This document shows positions 15,494-23,206 of a stretch of DNA of 23,206 bases, in pieces. Position 1 is the first letter of the stretch; each line of letters starts with the position of its first letter. Below the pieces are notes generated by a model, which was not told the origin of the DNA, ran no database searches, and saw nothing but the letters and a program-made list of their open reading frames with translations. This stretch comes from SG8-41 sp035620515 (GTDB taxonomy: Bacteria > Pseudomonadota > Gammaproteobacteria > Burkholderiales > SG8-41), in contig DASPGR010000310.1 in assembly GCA_035620515.1 (NCBI GenBank), forward strand, positions 1-23,206, read 5' to 3'. The position numbers were made by a program, and so were the translations under genes.

Positions 15494-16290
15494 GAGGACC
15501 GAGTGTCGCAAAGCTCCGCGAAGGCGGTGCGCGACGGCACCGGCAACCCCCAGCGGGGCTCGTACTCGATATCCGCGAGGTACAGCCCGGCGGCGTCAAA
15601 CGTGGGCGCGGCACGCGTCCGGTCGCGTCCTGCGAGCACCTCGGCAAGCCAGCCGGGTTGATGCTTGCCCTTGCCGACGTAGACCAGGCACCCCACGATG
15701 TTCCTCACCATATGATGAAGAAACGCGTTTGCCTGTATCTCGAACACGACGTAGCTGCCGCGGCGATAGAGATCGAGCCGTCTGACCGTCCGCACCGGGG
15801 AGCGCGCCTGGCACTCGGAGCTGCGAAACGCGCTGAAATCATGCTCGCCGATGAGCAGGCGGGCCGCCGCGCGCATCCTGTCGAGGTCGAGCGGAAGATG
15901 GAACCACCCCGCTCGCCCGTGAGCCGCGGCGGGGCGCACCGGATCATTGAGCAGCAGATAGCGGTAGGTGCGGCTCAAAGCGCAGTAGCGCGCATGAAAA
16001 TCGTCGGGCACCTCGCGCGCCCACGTGATCGCACAGGGCGGCGGCAGCAGCGCGTTGACCCCGCGCACCCAGGCCGAAGGCGGTCGGGGCGCGGCCGCGT
16101 CGAAGTGCACCACCTGCGCGAGCGCGTGCACGCCCGCGTCCGTCCGCCCGGCACAGGTGATCGTGACCGGCGCTCCCGCGATCTCGCGCAGCGCACGCTC
16201 GAGCACGTCCTGCACCGCGCAGCCCTGCGGCTGCGTCTGCCAGCCGCAGAAACGGCTGCCGTCATACTCCACTCCGAGCGCGATTCTCAC
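15490..16290 (-). CDS. truA: tRNA pseudouridine(38-40) synthase
   Basis: TruA converts uridines 38, 39 and 40 in the tRNA anticodon arm to pseudouridine. The 266-residue product has the family's opening MRIALGVEYDGSRFCGWQ, the catalytic D51 in GRTDAGVHA, RTYRYLLLN and NAFLHHMVRNIVG. The start is GTG at 16290 with AAGGGG five bases upstream. It is the first gene after the fimV terminator, so truA through purF may rely on terminator read-through or on a promoter not recognised in the 85-base gap. The four-base overlap with trpF matches the usual truA-trpF pairing. Confidence 0.97.
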   Translation of the reverse strand: MRIALGVEYDGSRFCGWQTQPQGCAVQDVLERALREIAGAPVTITCAGRTDAGVHALAQVVHFDAAAPRPPSAWVRGVNALLPPPCAITWAREVPDDFHARYCALSRTYRYLLLNDPVRPAAAHGRAGWFHLPLDLDRMRAAARLLIGEHDFSAFRSSECQARSPVRTVRRLDLYRRGSYVVFEIQANAFLHHMVRNIVGCLVYVGKGKHQPGWLAEVLAGRDRTRAAPTFDAAGLYLADIEYEPRWGLPVPSRTAFAELCDTRSS

Positions 16291-16314
16291 GCGTGCCCCT
16301 TGCGACTGCCGACT

Positions 16315-16354
16315 CCAAAAAACAAAACCGCGGCAGCGTCACGCTGCCGCGGTT
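16315..16354 (-). terminator. Strong intrinsic terminator after fimV
   Basis: A perfect 13-bp stem, AACCGCGGCAGCG (16326-16338) with its complement at 16342-16354, closes a three-base loop. On the minus strand it is followed by a T-rich tract reading TTTTGTTTTTT. It lies 22 bases after the fimV stop codon and 36 bases before truA. Confidence 0.93.
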
Positions 16355-16375
16355 CGACCTGTATCGCCCGCCTGC

Positions 16376-18970
16376 TCAGCCCAGACTGTCGAGCAGCGCC
16401 TTCGCCTGGGCTTTCTGGTCGGCGTCGCCCTCGTTGATCACCTCTTCAAGGATTTCCTTCGCGCCCGACCTGTCACCCATCTCCTGGTAGGCCTTGGCCA
16501 GATCAAATTTCGTCTGCACGTCGTACCAATGCCCGTTCTTCGTCGTCGGCACGCCCTGGACCGGCGCGGTGGTCAGGCTGTCGCCGACGTTAAGTCCGCC
16601 TTCCGGAATCTCGAGCTTGAAGTCGACGCCGCCCGGGCTCGTGATTTCCTTCACCGTCGGCAGCTCGTGCACAGGGGTTGCCGCAGGCGGCAGATCGATC
16701 TTGAAATCGATTGTATTGATGTCCCGCTCCGCGGCGCCGGCCTCGCGCCTTGTATCGGTACTCGGGGGCTCCCCCGCTGGCGGCACATCAAGCGTGAAGT
16801 CCGGCATGAGAGGCGCCGCGGCAGCACGCTGCGCGCGCTCCACGTCGGTCGCCATTCCGGTATCAACCACGGTCTGGGTCGCGGCCTGCACCGCCGCGGC
16901 GGCTTCATCGTCGAGCTGTATATCCGTCGTGGTGAGCTGGGACGTGCCACCGATCCCCAGGTCGAAGTCGATGTTCTGCCCGGTCCTGGGGCCGCTCGGC
17001 GCGGGTGCAGCGCTACCCTTGCCTGCTTCGTAGAGCTTGTTGCCGGAGTCAAATGCGTAGCCCATGGCGGCGACCTTGAGCCATTCGCCTCCCGAGCTGC
17101 CGATCTGCCTTTGCACGTCCGCGGCGAGCCGCCCGAACGCCGACTTGTCCTTGCGCGCCGCGTAGATCTCCAGCAGCTTCATCTTTACGTCCGCCCGGTT
17201 CGGTGCTCTCGCCAGCGCCTCCTTGAGAATCTCCTCGGCCTGGCCGTCGCGCCCGTAGGCGATGTAGACCTCGGCCTCGGCCAGGGGATCAACATCATCG
17301 GATGATCCCGCGCTGTCCGTCGAAGCGGCCGTTGCGGCGGAGTACATGTCATCAGTCGGGGCGGCCACCCCCGCCGCAACGGCGGCCGCCGACGTCATTG
17401 TGGGCGCTTCCCGGGACAGGTCGGCGTCAAACGCTTCTCGCGCACGGCGCCTGCGTGCCATCCACAGTCCCAATCCACCCAGAACCAGGACACCGCCTCC
17501 CGCCGCGAGATACATCGGGTCCCTGAGGGTTTCCATCACCTGGTCGACGACCCCGGGCTCCGACGGCGGCGGCGTAACCACCTTGGGTTTGGGCTTCGGT
17601 TTCAGCGCCGGCGGTTGGGGCTGGGCCACCACGGGGGGTTTTGCTGGTGCTGGCTTAGCGGCTTCGGGCTGCGTTGGCTGAGCGGGCGCAGGCCGCGCGG
17701 GCTCCGGTGCTGCTGCGGGTGGAGGCGCCGGCTGGGCCTGCTGCTGCGCTGCCGCCTTCTCCGGGCTCTTCAACTCGATCAGCTTCTGCATGTCCTTGAT
17801 GGTTTTCTCGAGCTGCACGATACGGTCGTTGGCTTCCGCGAGCGCCTTTTCGCGGGCCACGACTTCTTCTTCAAGCGAGCGGATGCGCTCCGCCTGGTTT
17901 CGCGGGGTGGCTTTTCCGTCGCCCACGGCAGGGGGCTCGCCCTTGGATATCCGCACGACGTCTTTCGAGCCGGCGGCGGAATCTTCCTCGACCTTCGCCA
18001 CGATCTTGCCGCGTGCAGCGCTTCGACCGCCCGCCGGCGTTTTGTCAGCTGCATCGGCGAGGCGCTGAAGATAGGCTCTCCAGTCCGTGACATGAGTGCG
18101 GTACACCGTGACCGCCTCGCCGCTGGAAACTGATTCGACTTCTGCCTGGTCCGGAACGCGGAGGATCTTCCCCGCCAGCACCAGGTTCATGTTCTTGCGA
18201 ATGAAGGCATCTTCGTTGGCGCGGTAGAGCGCCACCAGCATCTGCTCGAGCGTCACGCCTGCCGGCTTCACGCTCATCGCGATGCCGCTTAGCGTTTCTC
18301 CGCGCTGGATAGGTCCGTACTGCCCTGGCCCCGCGGCCGCGGGTGCCGGAGCCGGTGTGGGAGTTGGAGTCGGAGCCGGCGCTTCTGCTACCGGGGGCGG
18401 CGCAATCGGCTCGCTCGCAGGTGCGCTCACCGGTGGTTCGGGCGCCGCCTGCACCGGGGGCGGCGCTGGCGCCAGGGGCGCCGCCGGAGCTTCAGGTGTC
18501 ATCGGAGCGGGACGCATCTCGGGCGTTCCCGATACCATCGGTGCCGCCTGGCCGAGCGGCATCGATCCTACGCCGGGAGGATCGAGCAGCGCGGTGTATT
18601 CACGAAGAATCCGCCCGGCCGACCAGGTGAGATCGATCATCAGATCGATGAAAGGCTCTGTCACCGGGCGCGACGTGGTGATCTTGAGATAAGCCCGCCC
18701 GTCGGGTCGCTTTTCAATCGTGACACGTGCGCCCGGCAGTGCGGAGTTGTACTGCAGATTGGCTCGCTGGTAGGCCTCGGGCGGAGCAACACGCGCGCTG
18801 AGGGAGCCCATCTCGGCTTTCGTGACCGACACGAGCTCGATTTCCGCATGGAGCGGATGGCCAAGAGGCGACAACACCGTGAGTCGCCCCAGACCGGCCG
18901 CGCTTGCAAGCCCGGGTGCAAGCGCGATCAACAGCGCCGCAAGCCCTGCCTTCACGATGATATCCCGCAC
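16376..18970 (-). CDS. fimV: FimV-family pole-organising peptidoglycan-binding protein
   Basis: FimV is a large inner-membrane protein that binds peptidoglycan and organises the cell pole, affecting type IV pili and twitching. The 864 residues run: signal peptide 1-25, conserved N-terminal FimV domain about 26-135, Pro/Ala-rich linker 137-213, LysM-like domain about 215-273 (YGPIQRGETLSGIA), coiled coil about 356-400, second Pro-rich stretch 408-470, membrane segment about 487-504 (YLAAGGGVLVLGGLGLWM) followed by RRRRAR, cytoplasmic TPR-like helices about 562-640, and the FimV C-terminal motif at about 813-863 (FDLAKAYQEMGDRSGAKEIL). Four DFxhDhP-like motifs occur between 668 and 790. The start is GTG at 18970, with a perfect AAGGAGG eight bases upstream. 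A strong terminator separates it from truA. Confidence 0.95.
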   Translation of the reverse strand: MRDIIVKAGLAALLIALAPGLASAAGLGRLTVLSPLGHPLHAEIELVSVTKAEMGSLSARVAPPEAYQRANLQYNSALPGARVTIEKRPDGRAYLKITTSRPVTEPFIDLMIDLTWSAGRILREYTALLDPPGVGSMPLGQAAPMVSGTPEMRPAPMTPEAPAAPLAPAPPPVQAAPEPPVSAPASEPIAPPPVAEAPAPTPTPTPAPAPAAAGPGQYGPIQRGETLSGIAMSVKPAGVTLEQMLVALYRANEDAFIRKNMNLVLAGKILRVPDQAEVESVSSGEAVTVYRTHVTDWRAYLQRLADAADKTPAGGRSAARGKIVAKVEEDSAAGSKDVVRISKGEPPAVGDGKATPRNQAERIRSLEEEVVAREKALAEANDRIVQLEKTIKDMQKLIELKSPEKAAAQQQAQPAPPPAAAPEPARPAPAQPTQPEAAKPAPAKPPVVAQPQPPALKPKPKPKVVTPPPSEPGVVDQVMETLRDPMYLAAGGGVLVLGGLGLWMARRRRAREAFDADLSREAPTMTSAAAVAAGVAAPTDDMYSAATAASTDSAGSSDDVDPLAEAEVYIAYGRDGQAEEILKEALARAPNRADVKMKLLEIYAARKDKSAFGRLAADVQRQIGSSGGEWLKVAAMGYAFDSGNKLYEAGKGSAAPAPSGPRTGQNIDFDLGIGGTSQLTTTDIQLDDEAAAAVQAATQTVVDTGMATDVERAQRAAAAPLMPDFTLDVPPAGEPPSTDTRREAGAAERDINTIDFKIDLPPAATPVHELPTVKEITSPGGVDFKLEIPEGGLNVGDSLTTAPVQGVPTTKNGHWYDVQTKFDLAKAYQEMGDRSGAKEILEEVINEGDADQKAQAKALLDSLG

Positions 18971-19001
18971 AGTGCTCCCCTCCTTTTTTCGAGGAATAAA
19001 A

Positions 19002-19030
19002 AGACTAACATCAATTAGTTAGCGATGCAA
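19002..19030 (-). promoter_or_regulatory. Predicted fimV promoter
   Basis: Minus-strand TTGCAT (19030-19025) lies 17 bases before TAGTCT (19007-19002), which is preceded by TGT to give an extended -10. Transcription would start near 18995, leaving about 25 bases of leader with the AAGGAGG ribosome site at 18985-18979. It sits in a clearly AT-rich tract of about 100 bases. Confidence 0.55.
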
Positions 19031-19071
19031 GCTCATGTTCCCGTTAAATGATATTCCTAATCAAACTATTT
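19009..19071. promoter_or_regulatory. AT-rich upstream region with two IHF-like sites
   Basis: Two near matches to the IHF core WATCAANNNNTTR occur on the plus strand: 19009-19021 (C in place of the first W, otherwise complete) and 19059-19071 (T in place of the last R, otherwise complete). A CTAAC/GTTAG inverted repeat (19005-19022) spans the first. In such AT-rich DNA chance matches are likely, so this is tentative. The remaining gap to asd (19085-19169) shows nothing recognisable. Confidence 0.3.
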
Positions 19072-19169
19072 TTTAAGAAAATTAAAAGGGATAGTGTGAC
19101 GAATTTCGCGGAGCGCCTGCATGACACCGGGATAGGCCCGACGGCGCACCGTGAAGATCTCTCCCCGGC

Positions 19170-20345
19170 TCAGGCGCGAACCGAGGCGTCTTTTCGGGTG
19201 GCCTTCTCGCCGGCCGTGGCGCTCTGATCGCTCTCCAGCAGGATACGGAGCATGCGCCGAAGGGGCTCCGCGGCGCCCCAGAGCAATTGATCGCCGACCG
19301 TGAACGCTGCGAGATAGTGCGTGCCCATCGGGAGCTTGCGCAAACGGCCGATACGCACCGTCAGCGTTCCGCTCACGGCAGCGGGCGTGAGCTCTGCGAG
19401 CGTGGGCTCACGCCGATTGGGAACGACGCGGACCCATGCATGCGCGGCGCCCAGCAAACGCTCGATTTCGTCCAGGCTGGCGTCGCGTGTGAGCTTGATC
19501 GTCAAGGCCTGGCTGTGGCAACGCATGGCGCCTACCCTCACGCAGATGCCGTCCATCGGGATCGGGTTCGCGCTGCGGCCGAGAATCTTGTTGGCCTCGG
19601 CCAAGGCTTTCCATTCCTCGCGGCTCTGGCCGTTGCCGAGATCCTTGTCGATCCAGGGCAGCAGGCTTCCTGCAAGGGGATATCCGAACTGCGCGACGGG
19701 AAGCGTGCTGCCGCGTATCGCGGCCGTGACAGCCTTGTCGATCTCCAGTATCGCGGCTCCGGGATCATCAGCGAGCTGGCGTGCCTGTCCGTGGATGCTG
19801 CCCATCTGCTGCACGAGCTCGCGCATGTGCTGCGCGCCGGCTCCCGATGCCGCCTGGTAGGTCATCGCGGTGAGCCATTCCACGAGTCCGGCGCGCACGA
19901 GCCCGGCCACCGCCATCAGCATGAGGGTGACGGTACAGTTTCCGCCGATATAGTTCCGGATTCCCCGCGCCAGCGCTGCATCGATGAGGCCCCGGTTGAC
20001 CGGGTCGAGCACGATGACCGCATCCTGCTCCATGCGAAGCGCGGAGGCCGCGTCGATCCAGTAGCCGCGCCATCCCGCTTTGCGCAATCTCGGATGAATG
20101 TCGGTCGTGTAGTCACCCCCCTGGCACGAGATGAGGATGTCCGCCGCGGCAAGATCGTCGAGGTTGCGCGCGTCCTTGACCGGAGGCGCATCCTTGTCCA
20201 TGCGCGGTGCTCTCGCGCCAATCTGCGACGTCGAGAAGAACAGGGGCTCGATGAGGTCGAAATCGCCCTCCTCGCGCATGCGATCCACCAGCACGGAGCC
20301 CACCATGCCGCGCCAACCGATGAGTCCTACTTTCCGCATCGCCAT
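19170..20345 (-). CDS. asd: Aspartate-semialdehyde dehydrogenase
   Basis: Asd reduces aspartyl phosphate to aspartate semialdehyde with NADPH, feeding lysine/diaminopimelate, threonine and methionine synthesis. The 391-residue product has the N-terminal nucleotide-binding start MRKVGLIGWRGMVGSVL and the catalytic C137 in IGGNCTVTLM. The substrate-binding region is RVGAMRCHSQALT with its conserved His. It follows the gammaproteobacterial (E. coli-like) form of the family. The ATG at 20345 was chosen because AAGGA lies six bases upstream; ATG at 20339 is less well placed. The last 20 or so residues after RILLE form a polar tail beyond the usual end, probably disordered. It lies 26 bases after leuB and precedes the AT-rich fimV promoter region. 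Confidence 0.97.
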   Translation of the reverse strand: MAMRKVGLIGWRGMVGSVLVDRMREEGDFDLIEPLFFSTSQIGARAPRMDKDAPPVKDARNLDDLAAADILISCQGGDYTTDIHPRLRKAGWRGYWIDAASALRMEQDAVIVLDPVNRGLIDAALARGIRNYIGGNCTVTLMLMAVAGLVRAGLVEWLTAMTYQAASGAGAQHMRELVQQMGSIHGQARQLADDPGAAILEIDKAVTAAIRGSTLPVAQFGYPLAGSLLPWIDKDLGNGQSREEWKALAEANKILGRSANPIPMDGICVRVGAMRCHSQALTIKLTRDASLDEIERLLGAAHAWVRVVPNRREPTLAELTPAAVSGTLTVRIGRLRKLPMGTHYLAAFTVGDQLLWGAAEPLRRMLRILLESDQSATAGEKATRKDASVRA

Positions 20346-20371
20346 CTGCTGTCCTTAATCGTCTGTGGCGA

Positions 20372-21432
<1,061 letters not shown>

Positions 21433-21436
<4 letters not shown>

Positions 21437-22071
21437 GAAAAAAGCCAGGGCTGATCTTTGCGGTGCCGCGCCTCGAAGGCCTTGATCTTGTCGGCATGCT
21501 CCAGCGTCAAGCCGATCTCGTCGAGACCGTTCAGCAGACAATGCTTGTGGAAGGGATCGATCTCGAACTTGAAGACCTGCCCACCCGGCGCCGTGACCGA
21601 TTGCTGCTCAAGATCGATCGCAAGCCGGTAGCCGGCCGTCGAGTGAACCTCGCGGAAGAGCTGGTCGACGATGCCGGCCTCGAGCCGGATCAGCAGGAGC
21701 CCGTTCTTGAAGCTGTTAGTGTGAAATATGTCCGCAAAACTGGGCGCGATCACGGCCTGGAAGCCGTGCTGCAGCAGCGCCCAGGGGGCGTGCTCGCGCG
21801 ACGACCCGCAGCCGAAGTTCTCGCGCGCAAGCAGCACCGTCGCCCCCTTGTAGCGCGGCTGGTTGAGAACGAAATCCTTGTTGAGCGGCCGCTTGGAATG
21901 GTCCATTCCCGGCTCGCCGTGGTCGAGGTAGCGCCATTCGTCAAAGAGATTCGGCCCATAGCCGCTGCGCTTGATGGACTTCAAGTATTGCTTCGGAATG
22001 ATCGCGTCGGTGTCCACGTTAGCGCGGTCCATCGGCGCGACGAGGCCTTCCTGCTTCACGAATTTTTCCAT
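21433..22071 (-). CDS. leuD: 3-Isopropylmalate dehydratase small subunit
   Basis: LeuD is the small (swivel-domain) subunit of isopropylmalate isomerase, which with LeuC converts 2- to 3-isopropylmalate. The 212 residues include APMDRANVDTDAIIPKQYLK at the N-terminus, ENFGCGSSREHAPWAL in the active-site loop and SFADIFHTNSFKNGLL. This is the normal length for the bacterial enzyme. The ATG at 22071 follows the leuC stop codon by a single base, and the stop overlaps the leuB GTG, so leuC, leuD and leuB form a tight operon. Confidence 0.98.
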
Positions 22072-22072
22072 G

Positions 22073-23206
22073 TCAGAAGCTCCGCACGTCCACGAAATGG
22101 CCCGCGATCCCTGCCGCCGCGGCCATCGCCGGGCTCACGAGATGGGTGCGCGCGCCTGGACCCTGCCGCCCCTCGAAATTGCGGTTCGAAGTTGACGCGA
22201 TGCGATCGCCCGGCGACGCGAGATCGTCGTTCATGCCGAGACACATCGAGCACCCCGGCTGCCGCCACTCGAATCCGGCCTCCGCGAAAACCTTGTCGAG
22301 CCCTTCCTTCTCGGCCTGCGCTTTCACCAGGCCGGAGCCCGGAACCACGATGGCGAGCTTGACGCTGGGTGCGATACGCCTGCCTTTCACCACATGCGCG
22401 GCCGCGCGCAGGTCCTCGATACGCGAGTTAGTACACGCGCCGATGAAGATCTTGTCCGGCCGGATTTCGGTGATCGGGGTGTTGGGCGTGAGATCCATGT
22501 ACTTGAGCGCGCGCTCCATCCACTCGCGCTTGACGGGATCCTTCTCCTCGCTCGGGTCGGGCACCTTGCCGTCGATCGTCGTCACCATCTGGGGATTGGT
22601 GCCCCAGCTCACCTGGGGCTGTATCGCTGCCGCATCGAGCGTCACGACCTTGTCGAATTTCGCGCCAGGGTCGGAAACGAGGGTGCGCCAGTACGCCACA
22701 GCCTTGTCCCACATCGCGCCCCTGGGCGCGAACGGCCGACCCTTCACATACTCGATGGTCTTTTCATCCACCGCGACCATCCCGGCGCGTGCGCCGGCCT
22801 CGATCGACATGTTGCACACGGTCATGCGGCCCTCCACGGACAGTGCACGGATCGCGCTTCCGGAGAACTCGAGCGTGTAGCCGGTTCCGCCGGCCGTTCC
22901 GATCCTGCCGATGATCGCGAGGATGATGTCCTTCGCGGTGATGCCGGTGCCCAGCGTGCCCTCCACGTCGATTCGCATCGCCTTGGTCTTCTTCGCCACC
23001 AGGCACTGCGTCGCAAGGACGTGCTCGACTTCGCTCGTGCCGATCCCGAACGCAAGGCAGCCGAACGCCCCGTGCGTGCTGGTGTGCGAGTCGCCGCACA
23101 CGACCGTCATGCCCGGCAGCGTCGCGCCCTGTTCCGGGCCGATGACGTGCACGATGCCCTGCTGCTTGTCGAGAAACGGAAAATAAACCTTCGCGCCGAA
23201 CTCCTT
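22073..23206 (-). CDS. leuC: 3-Isopropylmalate dehydratase large subunit (N-terminus cut by window edge)
   Basis: LeuC is the aconitase-type large subunit that carries the 4Fe-4S cluster of isopropylmalate isomerase. 377 C-terminal residues are visible; about 90 lie beyond the right edge, and the frame is open to the last base. Family signatures include VCGDSHTSTHGAFG, CTNSRIEDLRAAA (first cluster Cys) and GCSMCLGMNDD (the other two), then ASTSNRNFEGRQGPGARTHLVSP near the end. The first Met inside the window (23152) is internal and is not the start. The operon's promoter and any leucine leader must lie outside the window. Confidence 0.98.
   Translation of the reverse strand, partial: KEFGAKVYFPFLDKQQGIVHVIGPEQGATLPGMTVVCGDSHTSTHGAFGCLAFGIGTSEVEHVLATQCLVAKKTKAMRIDVEGTLGTGITAKDIILAIIGRIGTAGGTGYTLEFSGSAIRALSVEGRMTVCNMSIEAGARAGMVAVDEKTIEYVKGRPFAPRGAMWDKAVAYWRTLVSDPGAKFDKVVTLDAAAIQPQVSWGTNPQMVTTIDGKVPDPSEEKDPVKREWMERALKYMDLTPNTPITEIRPDKIFIGACTNSRIEDLRAAAHVVKGRRIAPSVKLAIVVPGSGLVKAQAEKEGLDKVFAEAGFEWRQPGCSMCLGMNDDLASPGDRIASTSNRNFEGRQGPGARTHLVSPAMAAAAGIAGHFVDVRSF

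Noticed and set aside
21437..21541. Upstream extension of leuB by 35 codons
   Set aside because: It is the leuD coding sequence read in another frame; the GTG overlapping the leuD stop gives the exact family N-terminus.

Overview
The window is one continuous stretch of GC-rich proteobacterial chromosome packed with housekeeping genes. The minus-strand order leuC-leuD-leuB-asd-fimV-truA-trpF-trpB-trpA-accD-folC-dedD-cvpA-purF-metZ is a conserved beta/gammaproteobacterial arrangement. The placing of trpBA between trpF and accD points to a betaproteobacterium. I see no mobile elements, tRNAs, rRNAs or CRISPR arrays. Both edges cut through genes: cysS on the left loses its C-terminus, and leuC on the right loses its N-terminus.

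Layout: (1) 1-1056, cysS on the minus strand. (2) 1234-6483, a plus-strand group. It starts with two envelope genes, a secreted TPR protein and an L,D-transpeptidase/carboxypeptidase, which share the same C-terminal NTF2-like domain. Then come a periplasmic and a cytosolic cyclophilin (ppiA, ppiB), lpxH (lipid A synthesis) and a gene I identify as rquA, the SAM-dependent enzyme that converts ubiquinone to rhodoquinone. (3) 6502-7835, metZ on the minus strand, with a complete control module in front of it: a sigma70-type promoter, a SAM-II riboswitch and an intrinsic terminator. (4) 7917-16290, a tight minus-strand run truA-trpF-trpB-trpA-accD-folC-dedD-cvpA-purF. (5) 16376-18970, fimV, with a strong terminator behind it and an AT-rich promoter region in front. 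(6) 19170-23206, asd-leuB-leuD-leuC.

Most of the window is ordinary. The parts worth attention are regulatory and respiratory. metZ appears to be controlled by SAM through transcription attenuation: a nine-base segment of the aptamer is exactly complementary to part of the terminator hairpin, which gives a ready-made antiterminator. The convergent neighbour rquA is a SAM-using quinone enzyme with a near-perfect FNR/Anr-type operator just ahead of its coding region, suggesting that rhodoquinone is made when oxygen is scarce. This predicts a facultative anaerobe with rhodoquinone-dependent fumarate reduction.

Coordinates, motifs and complementarities were read by eye. Family assignments come from recognising conserved motifs and gene order, not from a database search.
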